Source of the DNA: Polynucleobacter meluiroseus
Lineage (GTDB): Bacteria > Verrucomicrobiota > Verrucomicrobiia > Opitutales > UBA953
Length of the DNA: 5,396 nt
Direction: 5' to 3'
NCBI GenBank assembly: GCA_943323725.2
Contig: CALPIW020000125.1
Location: 1 to 5,396, forward strand
The notes under the pieces were generated by a model. It was not told the origin of the DNA and made no database searches. It saw nothing but the letters and a program-made list of their open reading frames with translations. The position numbers and the translations under genes are program-made. Of the stretch, positions 1 to 5,295 are shown one piece after another. How positions within the stretch are numbered: position 1 is the first letter of the stretch; every line of letters begins with the position of its first letter.

Positions 1-42
1 CCTTAAAAACCGCTCATGAGGGAAACACCATCGAGGTATTTA

Positions 43-60
43 GGATGGTCTATGCCATCC
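43..60 (-). terminator. Weak hairpin downstream of the esterase gene
   Basis: Read on the minus strand, GGATGG and CCATCC flank a six-base loop, starting about 10 bases after the TGA stop of the SGNH lipoprotein gene. It is followed by TAAATA rather than a true T-run, so it would be a poor intrinsic terminator. A competing pairing, TATGC with GCATA, uses part of the same sequence (51-68). The hairpin is visible in the sequence; the terminator role is only inferred from position. The rest of 1-70 shows nothing else I can name. Confidence 0.25.
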
Positions 61-70
61 ATAGCATAAA

Positions 71-799
71 TCAACGAAGCAGCGCGAGGACGTCCGCTTT
101 GATCGCGTCGCTCCAGATCTGGTAACCTTTCTCGTTCGGGTGCAAAAGGTCCGGCATGATGGTCTTGGACAGCGTGCCGTCGGGCTCGAGGAACTTAGCG
201 CCGACATCGAGGAAGAAGATTTTCTGGCCGTCAGCGAAACCCTTCACGATGGCGTTGGTGGCCTCGTTCTGTTGGCGGAACTTATCGTTCTTATCGGCGC
301 CGCGCGGGAAGATGCCGAGGACGAGGATCTTGGCGTCGGGACACTTCTGGCGAAGCTGGGCGAGGATGGCCTTGATGCCTTCGGCGGTCTGCTCGGCGGT
401 GCACTGATAGACGGCGCCATTGAGCTCCTTCTGCGGACGGCCCTGGTGGCCGGTGTTGTTGGTGCCGATCATCAGGACGATCGCCTTGGGTTTGAGGCCA
501 TCGAAGTTACCGTTTTCGAGACGCCAGAGGACGTGCTCGGTGCGGTCGCCGCCGATGCCGAAGTTCGCCGCCTTGAGCGGAGCCCACTCCTTGGTCCAGA
601 CAGCCTTGCCCTTCCCCTCCCAACCATGGGTGATCGAATCACCGAGGAAGACGAGCTGCGCTTCGCCCTGCTTGGAGATGACGTTGAAGGACTCGTGACG
701 CTTCTCAGTGCCAGGATGAAGGACCGGCTGGACGGCATAGTTAGCGCAACCGGACAGGAGGGCGGCGGCAGCGAACAAGAGAGCGATGCGATGATTCAT
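71..799 (-). CDS. SGNH/GDSL-family esterase lipoprotein (PAF-acetylhydrolase-like)
   Basis: This is a 242-aa exported hydrolase. The N-terminus is a lipoprotein signal ending in LLSGC, so Cys18 should be lipidated and the enzyme anchored to a membrane. All SGNH blocks are present: GDSI with nucleophile Ser55, NFGIGGDRTEHVLWRLENG around 79-97 (block II, oxyanion Gly), IGTNN around 111-115 (block III, Asn114), and DLLHP with Asp217 and His220 completing the triad. The block spacing and the GGDRTEHVLWRLENG signature match the PAF-acetylhydrolase IB beta/gamma-like branch, whose bacterial members are mostly deacylases or acetylesterases of unproven substrate. The ATG at 799 is the only sensible start, because an in-frame TAG lies six codons upstream. 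A purine-rich AGGAGG (826-831) sits about 26 bases before the ATG, too far to act as a normal ribosome site. The gene follows the small membrane protein gene by 56 bp on the same strand. The substrate cannot be told from sequence; acetylated glycans are a reasonable guess. Confidence 0.95.
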   Translation of the reverse strand: MNHRIALLFAAAALLSGCANYAVQPVLHPGTEKRHESFNVISKQGEAQLVFLGDSITHGWEGKGKAVWTKEWAPLKAANFGIGGDRTEHVLWRLENGNFDGLKPKAIVLMIGTNNTGHQGRPQKELNGAVYQCTAEQTAEGIKAILAQLRQKCPDAKILVLGIFPRGADKNDKFRQQNEATNAIVKGFADGQKIFFLDVGAKFLEPDGTLSKTIMPDLLHPNEKGYQIWSDAIKADVLALLR

Positions 800-831
800 G
801 GGGGTGAACTGAACCTATGCCCTCCCCTCCT

Positions 832-845
832 CGGCTGGCAAGCCG
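832..845 (-). other. Small perfect hairpin between two co-oriented genes
   Basis: Five-base arms CGGCT and AGCCG flank a four-base loop, in the 56-bp gap between the small membrane protein gene and the esterase lipoprotein gene. No T-run follows on the minus strand; instead the purine-rich AGGAGGGGAGGG comes directly after. It could be a weak intercistronic processing or pausing element, or chance in GC-rich DNA. Confidence 0.25.
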
Positions 846-855
846 CTCTATCCGC

Positions 856-1182
856 TTAGGCCGGCCCGGGGAACATGCCGCGGGCCAAGGCCACGAACAC
901 CCACGCCATCATCAGCACCCAGAGCCCAGAGAGAGCCCAGACCGCCCAAGCCAACCTTCGCTCCCAGACCGGGGCGCCCTCCGGAGAAGGCAGCCAGAGG
1001 AAAATCCCCGACGACAGGAAGGCGATCGGGATGGCGACGAAACTCTGGAGCAGATGCGCCGGCTGCTGATTCCAGCCGTAAGCCTCGGCCGCCAGGACCC
1101 ACGGCATGCAGAGCAGGACGATGACGGCCGCCCCGATGAAAGAAGTCCGCAAGAAACGTCGAGCTGTAAAGCCGGTGAGCAT
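856..1182 (-). CDS. Small three-helix membrane protein, function unknown
   Basis: A 108-aa hydrophobic protein that I do not recognise as a named family. Three membrane segments can be read at about residues 13-32, 46-65 and 77-100. A basic N-terminus (ARRFLR) precedes the first helix, and a charged stretch with PEGAPVWERR lies between helices 2 and 3. The positive-inside rule would put the N-terminus in the cytoplasm. This frame was chosen over the overlapping minus-strand frame at 848-1192 because it gives clean Trp/Leu/Val/Ala-rich helices, whereas the other frame gives low-complexity Gly/Arg-rich sequence. No clear Shine-Dalgarno precedes the ATG at 1182, and an inverted repeat lies just upstream (1191-1230). 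It is the first gene of a possible two-gene operon with the downstream esterase lipoprotein. Confidence 0.72.
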   Translation of the reverse strand: MLTGFTARRFLRTSFIGAAVIVLLCMPWVLAAEAYGWNQQPAHLLQSFVAIPIAFLSSGIFLWLPSPEGAPVWERRLAWAVWALSGLWVLMMAWVFVALARGMFPGPA

Positions 1183-1190
1183 GCCGAATC

Positions 1191-1240
1191 ATCAGCCATC
1201 AAGCCCGGCTCCGCCAGCCTGATGGCTGGTGTTTCTTTTT
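1191..1240 (+). terminator. Overlapping inverted repeats plus T-tract (terminator-like, plus strand)
   Basis: Two alternative hairpins share one 3' arm. A compact stem pairs CGCCAGCC (1212-1219) with GGCTGGTG (1224-1231) across the loop TGAT, with one G-T wobble. A longer stem pairs ATCAGCCATCA (1191-1201) with TGATGGCTGGT (1220-1230), with one wobble. Both are followed by TTTCTTTTT (1232-1240), giving the form of an intrinsic terminator for rightward transcription. No rightward gene ends here, so it would stop antisense transcripts or insulate the Sel1-like gene at 1333. On the minus strand the longer stem would fold in the 5' leader of the small membrane protein gene, ending 8 bases before its ATG. 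Confidence 0.4.
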
Positions 1241-1332
1241 AGCAGTTATCCTAATCTGCCAAATTATTGTCTTTTCCAAGAAAGCTCGCTTTATCTCTTA
1301 CTTTCTTCTGACCTACTCTCATCGTCAGTCTC

Positions 1333-1989
1333 ATGACCAAATCGCTGAAACTCATCCTCTCCGCTCTTCTGCTCCTCTCGGCCGTACCCTCCGAAGCGCA
1401 ACCCCTGTCGACGTCGATCAAGTTTGCCACCTGGGATGGCGCAGCCCTGCTCGCCAAGGCCGAGCAGTCGCTCAAAGCCTTGCCGGCCAAGGAAGCCGAT
1501 GCCCTGCGTGCCCTCCTCACTTCCACCGGCCCTAGCCGCTACGACGACCGAGCAGGCGCTTGGTTCAAGAGCTTCCGCAAGGACGACCTCAAGCCGGTGG
1601 CGGACTACGCCGAAGCAAGCCTGCGCGCGATGGCGGAAGCCGGTGACGCCGCCGCGATGTGGCACCTCCACTTCGTACTCACCCAGCGGATCGCGACCGG
1701 GGACGAGGGTTTCCAGTGGCTGGACAAAGCAGCCAAGCAGGGCTACCCTCGAGCGGTCTTCGATGTGACGAAGCAGCAGTTGAAGGACCAGCCGGAGAAA
1801 CTCCGCGCCGCGATGGAAGGATTCTCCCAGCAGGAAAACGACGCCGGACTCCAAGCCCTCTACTGGTTCGCCTATGGCCACGATAAGGGTCAGGACGGAC
1901 TCCCGAAGGACGCGGCCAAGGCCGCCGACTACCGGAGCCGCGCCAAGGCCTTGGGTGACAAGCTCCACGCGGCCGATAAGGCGAAGTGA
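1333..1989 (+). CDS. Exported Sel1-like repeat (TPR-type) protein
   Basis: A 218-aa protein with a clear Sec signal peptide: Lys residues at 3 and 6, a Leu-rich core at 7-16, and likely cleavage after SEA at residue 22. The mature part is alpha-helical and Ala-rich. Residues 97-147 fit a Sel1-like repeat (AEAGDAAAMWHLHFVL, then GFQWLDKAAKQGYPRAVF). Residues 170-206 give a second, more degenerate unit (AGLQALYWFAYGHDKG, GLPKDAAKAADY). Sel1 repeats are helical-pair scaffolds for protein-protein contacts, so a structural or adaptor role outside the cytoplasm is likely; no catalytic motif is seen. The leader before ATG 1333 is pyrimidine-rich and has no Shine-Dalgarno. The upstream stretch 1241-1332 is AT-richer and probably holds the promoter, though no strong -35/-10 pair stands out. 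The gene converges on the glycosidase-like gene with 4 bp between the stop codons. Confidence 0.9.
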   Translation: MTKSLKLILSALLLLSAVPSEAQPLSTSIKFATWDGAALLAKAEQSLKALPAKEADALRALLTSTGPSRYDDRAGAWFKSFRKDDLKPVADYAEASLRAMAEAGDAAAMWHLHFVLTQRIATGDEGFQWLDKAAKQGYPRAVFDVTKQQLKDQPEKLRAAMEGFSQQENDAGLQALYWFAYGHDKGQDGLPKDAAKAADYRSRAKALGDKLHAADKAK

Positions 1990-2004
1990 AGTTTCACTTC
2001 GCCT
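1979..2004. terminator. Perfect palindrome spanning two convergent stop codons
   Basis: An 11-bp perfect stem (1979-1989 with 1994-2004) flanks the four-base loop AGTT. The stop of the Sel1-like gene (1987-1989) is the last codon of the left arm, and the stop of the convergent glycosidase-like gene (1994-1996) is its mirror image. Both genes therefore finish with the same GCGAAGTGA and encode Ala-Lys-stop. The position suggests a shared bidirectional terminator or 3'-end stabilising hairpin. No T-run follows on either strand, so it is not a canonical intrinsic terminator. The hairpin is seen directly; its role is inferred. Confidence 0.6.
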
Positions 2005-3259
2005 CGGGCAAGGCGTAGTAGGCGACTTCGGCGAAGAAGAACTCCGCCATGTTCAGCTTGGCGTAGTCGTAATGACGAATCGCCTTGAGCACCTGCGGTC
2101 TTGCTGAGGCTTCGCCCGCCAACGCCACGACCGCGGCGGCGGCCAAGGGATGACGCATCCAGGTAGACTCGTAGTTCTTCCGCGGTCCCCTCTTCTTGTA
2201 ATCGACGATCCTGGCCAGGCGTTCGGCCTCGGCCTGCGTGGGCTGAGGGAACCACGTCGGGTTCGCCGCCCGCCAATCCGCTGTGCCGAAGAAACCTTGG
2301 TCAGCGTTGTCGAACATGGCGTGCGTATCCACCGACGACAGCGCGAACCGCGCGCTGACGTCGAGTCCTTGGCGATAAGCGGCCTTCGTCGCGGCGTCCG
2401 TCTCGACGGCGGCGAGCCGCGCGAGGCCGGCCTGGGTGCCGACGTAGATCCAGAACTGTCCCTTCTGTAGGGTCGGAATGAAGCCAAGGTCCCGCGAGCA
2501 GCCCAAAGCGCAGATCTCGCGACGCGTCTCGGCCGACTTGGCGGGCTTTTCGTCCAAGGCCCGACGATAGCGCTCCAGCCAGACGGCGTCGCCGGTCATC
2601 TCATAGGCGGCACATAACATGAACACGTAACGGGCCGCATCGCGGAAGTGCTCGCCTTTGAAAGCTCCCCGGAAATCACCCTTGAACGAACCGTCGCAGG
2701 GCACACGCCAGCCGGTCGACTCCAGCACATCGGCGACCTCACGGACTTTCGCCACGAGGACCGTGCGCTCGGCGGCCGAAGGGATATCGCTCAGGAGATA
2801 AGCATGCAGACCCAGGAACCACGGCTGCATCTGGTCGTCGGAGCTCAGCGGATAATGGCACTTGCCGTCCGAGCCGACGCCACGGGCCACGAAGCCGGGG
2901 ACATCTGAGACCGAAGCGCACCTCAAGAGACCCTGGGCCAGCTTCCGAGCCTGCTCCTTGTCGGAGGCCGCGCCGGAGCGACGGGCCCGCTCGACCATGG
3001 CGTGGAGATACATCCCGGTGAACATCGGCCCGTTCTCGATCGGGCTCCACCAGCCGATCGCGTTGGGCTTGCCTAAGCGGCAATCCTCGGGGGTCGGGAG
3101 TTCTCCGACGTGATCCCGCATGATGCCGTGCTCGTCGATGAAGCGCCGCCAAGTCTCCGCATGCGCCCGCTCGACCGCCGGCTCCTCCGCGCAGAGGAAC
3201 GCACCCGTCATGGTCAGCAAAAGCCAAAGCAGGAGAAAGCGATTGAGACAGCGGGGCAT
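1994..3259 (-). CDS. Exported six-hairpin (alpha/alpha toroid) glycosidase-like protein
   Basis: A 421-aa protein with a Sec signal peptide (Arg3, hydrophobic core at 8-22, likely cleavage near FLCA/EE). Cys23 lacks a proper lipobox, so a lipoprotein is unlikely. The mature chain is a run of amphipathic helices typical of (alpha/alpha)6-toroid carbohydrate-active proteins such as GH88/GH105-like hydrolases. Notable conserved-looking patches are NAIGWWSPIENGPMFTGMY (66-84), YPLSSDDQMQPWFLGLHAYLL (136-156, with paired Asp141-Asp142), GEHFRDAARYVFMLCAAYE (202-220), and FDNADQGFFGTADW (316-329). Acidic residues in the first two patches are candidate catalytic or substrate-contact groups. I cannot assign a numbered family or substrate. 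No Shine-Dalgarno is evident before the ATG at 3259. The gene lies 50 bp downstream of the lysR gene on the same strand, so the two may share a transcript. The six-hairpin assignment is inferred from helix pattern and motif style and is moderately sure; the gene itself is very likely real. Confidence 0.9.
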   Translation of the reverse strand: MPRCLNRFLLLWLLLTMTGAFLCAEEPAVERAHAETWRRFIDEHGIMRDHVGELPTPEDCRLGKPNAIGWWSPIENGPMFTGMYLHAMVERARRSGAASDKEQARKLAQGLLRCASVSDVPGFVARGVGSDGKCHYPLSSDDQMQPWFLGLHAYLLSDIPSAAERTVLVAKVREVADVLESTGWRVPCDGSFKGDFRGAFKGEHFRDAARYVFMLCAAYEMTGDAVWLERYRRALDEKPAKSAETRREICALGCSRDLGFIPTLQKGQFWIYVGTQAGLARLAAVETDAATKAAYRQGLDVSARFALSSVDTHAMFDNADQGFFGTADWRAANPTWFPQPTQAEAERLARIVDYKKRGPRKNYESTWMRHPLAAAAVVALAGEASARPQVLKAIRHYDYAKLNMAEFFFAEVAYYALPEAK

Positions 3260-3309
3260 GGCGCATCTCAGCCTGCCCCGCTGGTCGCCGCAACCGGATT
3301 TCCCCAGCT

Positions 3310-4233
3310 TCAGGACACCAGACCGACGATTTCCTTGGAGCCGGCGATCTCCTTGGCGGCGGAGATGAGGTGCGCCTTGAAAGCCGCGGCCAACGGAGAC
3401 AGGCGACGTCCGGAGGGATGGACGATCTGCCAGCTGGACTGCAGCGGGAAGCCTTCGAGCGGCAGCATGACCAGGCCCGGATGCGCGCCTTTGCGCATGG
3501 CGTGCGCGGAGACGATCGCGATACCCATCCCGCCGGCGACGGCTTCGAGGATCGCCTCGTTGCTGCCGAGCTCGAAACGGACGGAGGGATCGAAACCGCG
3601 CTGACGGAAATAATCGTCGGCGGCGAGGCGCGTGCCCGAACCGCGCTCACGCGTGATGAAACGGACGTCGCCGAGCTCATTGAGCAATACGGCCGGCTGC
3701 TTCGCCAGGCGATGACCGGCCGGCGCCACCACGACGAGCGGGTTGGGCATGAAGGCCGTGGCGCTGAGCGCAAGGTCGGCCGGCGGACGGGACATGATGT
3801 AGAGATCGTCGTTGTTCTGACGCAGGCGGTCGATGACGCCGTCGCGGTTGAGCAGCACCATCGAGACGTCCACGCCAGGACGGGACGCGCAGAAAGATCC
3901 CAGCAGACGCGGCGCGAAGTATTGGGCGGTGTTGACCATCGAGACCTTGAGCAGACCGCTCTCACCGCCGCGGAGCGCCTGGATGTTCTGCTCGAAGTTG
4001 TCCCACTCGACCTGCACGCCGCGCGCCGCCTTAGCGAGTTCGCGACCGGCTTCGGTCAGGAAGACCTTGCGACCGATGACTTCGTAGAGCGGGAGGCCGA
4101 CGGCTTCCGACAGATCACGCAGATGCACCGAAGCGGTCGGTTGCGTGACATTGGCTTCCTTGGCTGCGCCACTGATGCTGCCGGTGGAGACCAGGGCCCG
4201 GAAAAGTTGGAGTTGGCGGAAGGTGACGTTCAT
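3310..4233 (-). CDS. LysR-type transcriptional regulator, CbbR/CmpR-like
   Basis: A 307-aa regulator of normal LysR length. Residues 4-63 form the winged helix-turn-helix (FRQLQLFRALVSTGSISGAAKEANVTQPTAS, then LYEVIGRKVFLTEAG), and a linker helix follows at 64-90. Residues 92-297 are the two-lobed effector domain, with RERGSGTR (195-202) at a typical ligand-pocket position and GGMGIAIVSAHA (234-245) late in the domain. The opening NVTFRQLQLF and the IGRKVFLTEAG stretch resemble the CbbR/RbcR/CmpR group, which controls carbon fixation and inorganic carbon uptake. The start at 4233 is preferred to the upstream ATG at 4311, because the family begins at this point and the longer form would overlap the divergent permease start. 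No Shine-Dalgarno precedes ATG 4233 and the leader is very AT-rich. The gene diverges from the SbtA-like permease gene, its most probable target, and may also autoregulate. The ligand is unknown. Confidence 0.95.
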   Translation of the reverse strand: MNVTFRQLQLFRALVSTGSISGAAKEANVTQPTASVHLRDLSEAVGLPLYEVIGRKVFLTEAGRELAKAARGVQVEWDNFEQNIQALRGGESGLLKVSMVNTAQYFAPRLLGSFCASRPGVDVSMVLLNRDGVIDRLRQNNDDLYIMSRPPADLALSATAFMPNPLVVVAPAGHRLAKQPAVLLNELGDVRFITRERGSGTRLAADDYFRQRGFDPSVRFELGSNEAILEAVAGGMGIAIVSAHAMRKGAHPGLVMLPLEGFPLQSSWQIVHPSGRRLSPLAAAFKAHLISAAKEIAGSKEIVGLVS

Positions 4234-4242
4234 AGTTATAAT
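4213..4242 (+). promoter_or_regulatory. Putative sigma70-type promoter of the SbtA-like gene
   Basis: A perfect TATAAT (4237-4242) is preceded by TTGGCG (4213-4218), a 4/6 match to the -35 box, with an 18-bp spacer. Transcription would begin near 4249-4250 and leave a leader of about 56 bases before ATG 4306. The -35 box lies inside the first codons of the divergent lysR gene, so the two genes would compete for this DNA. The fit is visible in sequence; activity is inferred. If the organism uses a different housekeeping consensus, the match may mislead. Confidence 0.45.
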
Positions 4243-4305
4243 ACTATATGTGGTATTTTTAAAATAGCCTTTAACCAATTCAAAGTAAGGCCCAAGGAGT
4301 TGGCG
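4234..4305. promoter_or_regulatory. Divergent lysR/permease control region with LysR-type dyads
   Basis: This 72-bp gap is strongly AT-rich against its GC-rich surroundings. It holds several short dyads. TATTTTTAAAATA (4254-4266) is a perfect odd palindrome of the T-N11-A form that LysR proteins recognise. AATAC and GTATT (4240-4244 and 4253-4257) flank eight bases. ATAGT and ACTAT (4232-4236 and 4243-4247) flank six bases and overlap the TATAAT box. The closely stacked sites fit a regulator that binds upstream and near the -35/-10 of one or both genes. AT-rich DNA makes short palindromes by chance, so the exact operator is unsure. Confidence 0.5.
4294..4299 (+). promoter_or_regulatory. Ribosome binding site of the SbtA-like permease
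   Basis: AAGGAG lies six bases before ATG 4306. It is the only textbook Shine-Dalgarno among the complete genes here. It fixes the start at 4306, although the frame is open far upstream, antisense through lysR. Confidence 0.85.
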
Positions 4306-5271
4306 ATGCAAAAATTACTCGACCCAACCCTGCTCTTTTTCGGGTTCGGCATGTTCGCCGGCTTGGTTCGCTCAAATCTGGAAATTCCCGCCCAGGCGTC
4401 CCGGATGCTGTGCCAGATGCTCCTGATTTCGCTGGGTCTGAAGGGGGGCTTCGCCTTGGCCAAGTCCGGCTTCGACCAAAGCGTCCTCACCGATCTGGGC
4501 TGCGCCATCCTCCTGGCGACGCTCATCCCCCTCCTCGGCTACTTCCTCCTCCGCAAGTTCCTGCCCCCGTTCGATGCGTTGGGCGTCGCGGCCAGCTTTG
4601 GCTCGGTCAGCGCCGTGGCCTTCATCGCCGCGACGCAGCGCATGGAGGACGCCGGACTCGCCTTCGGCGGCCACATGTCCGCCGCGATGGCGATCATGGA
4701 ATCCCCCGCCATCATCCTGGCGGTGATCGCCGCCGGTTTCCTGCGTAATCAATCCGGCGACGCGGCGGCCAGCGGCATCAAGCCCGGCAAGATCCTGCAC
4801 GAGTCGCTCACCGACGGCACCCAGATCCTGCTGCTGGGTTCGATGGTCATCGGTTACGTCTCCGCCGAGCCCGGCAAGGCCGTGTTGCAGCCGGTCTTCC
4901 TCGACCTGTTCAAGTGTATCCTAGCGTTGTTCCTCTTGGACATGGGCCTGATGGTCGCCCGCAACCTCAGCAAGGTTTCCTGGGGACAAGCCCCGGTGCT
5001 CGCTTACGCGGCGATCGCCCCGTTCGCGCACGCCGCGATCGCCCTGCTCTTCTGCCGCTGGTTCTCCATCACCGCCGGCGACGGCGCCTTGCTGATGACG
5101 CTCGCCGCCAGCTCATCGTTCATCGCCGTCCCGGCCGTGCTCCGGCTGACGGTGCCGGAAGCCAACCCGTCCTTATATTTCGGCCTCTCGCTCACGATCA
5201 ACTTCCCGCTGAACCTACTGGTGGGCATCCCGCTCTGGATCGAGCTGGCCCAGCGCTTCCTGAAGCCCTGA
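4306..5271 (+). CDS. SbtA-family sodium-dependent bicarbonate-type permease
   Basis: A 321-aa polytopic inner-membrane protein of the SbtA family (PF05982), whose cyanobacterial members take up bicarbonate with sodium. It has about ten helices in two halves. The first half includes SLGLKGGFALAKSG (42-55) and FGSVSAVAFIAATQRMEDAGL (98-118), followed by AIMESPAIILAV (129-140). A short cytoplasmic linker (145-167) leads to the second half, with FLLDMGLMVARNLSK (209-223) and LAASSSFIAVPAVLRL (266-281), then NPSLYFGLSLTINFPLNLLVGIPL (287-310). These align by eye with cyanobacterial SbtA, including the crossover segments FGAVSG and ASSSDISGPP. It is shorter than Synechocystis SbtA (about 374 aa), mainly in the central loop. 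The Asp of ASSSD is Phe here, as I recall for many non-cyanobacterial homologues, so bicarbonate as substrate is probable but unproven. No SbtB (PII-like) gene follows; a convergent membrane-protein gene starts 24 bp beyond the stop. The divergent lysR gene is the likely regulator. Confidence 0.93.
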   Translation: MQKLLDPTLLFFGFGMFAGLVRSNLEIPAQASRMLCQMLLISLGLKGGFALAKSGFDQSVLTDLGCAILLATLIPLLGYFLLRKFLPPFDALGVAASFGSVSAVAFIAATQRMEDAGLAFGGHMSAAMAIMESPAIILAVIAAGFLRNQSGDAAASGIKPGKILHESLTDGTQILLLGSMVIGYVSAEPGKAVLQPVFLDLFKCILALFLLDMGLMVARNLSKVSWGQAPVLAYAAIAPFAHAAIALLFCRWFSITAGDGALLMTLAASSSFIAVPAVLRLTVPEANPSLYFGLSLTINFPLNLLVGIPLWIELAQRFLKP

Positions 5272-5295
5272 ATGATGCCTCGGTGCGCCTTCAGC

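Noticed and set aside
800..855. AGGAGG at 826-831 as the ribosome site of the esterase gene.
   Set aside because: It is about 26 bases from ATG 799, and an in-frame TAG six codons upstream excludes an earlier start.
140..859. A 239-codon plus-strand open frame opposite the esterase gene.
   Set aside because: It lies fully antisense to a protein with an intact SGNH catalytic set and a lipoprotein signal. Its translation is low-complexity Leu/Gly/Glu/Asp-rich sequence with no recognisable motif.
1291..1968. A 225-codon minus-strand frame opposite the Sel1-like gene.
   Set aside because: The plus-strand frame has a clear signal peptide and repeat pattern, while this one is Gly/Glu/Arg-rich without domains.
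3260..3309. A terminator between lysR and the glycosidase-like gene.
   Set aside because: No stable stem with a T-run is visible on the minus strand, so read-through from lysR remains possible.
2739..3965. A 408-codon minus-strand frame overlapping the lysR and glycosidase-like genes.
   Set aside because: It is a shifted frame of both genes and its product is dominated by Arg, Ser and Pro, as expected of an out-of-frame reading in GC-rich DNA.
3370..4305. A plus-strand frame stays open for 312 codons upstream of the permease ATG, which would suggest a 633-aa fusion protein.
   Set aside because: This part runs antisense through the whole lysR gene, is rich in Arg, Asp, Glu and Gly with no domain, and a good ribosome site marks ATG 4306 as the start. 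It is a GC-rich antisense shadow.
4234..4311. An N-terminal extension of the LysR protein to an ATG at 4311.
   Set aside because: It would add 26 residues ahead of the conserved LysR start and cross the permease ATG and the whole promoter gap.
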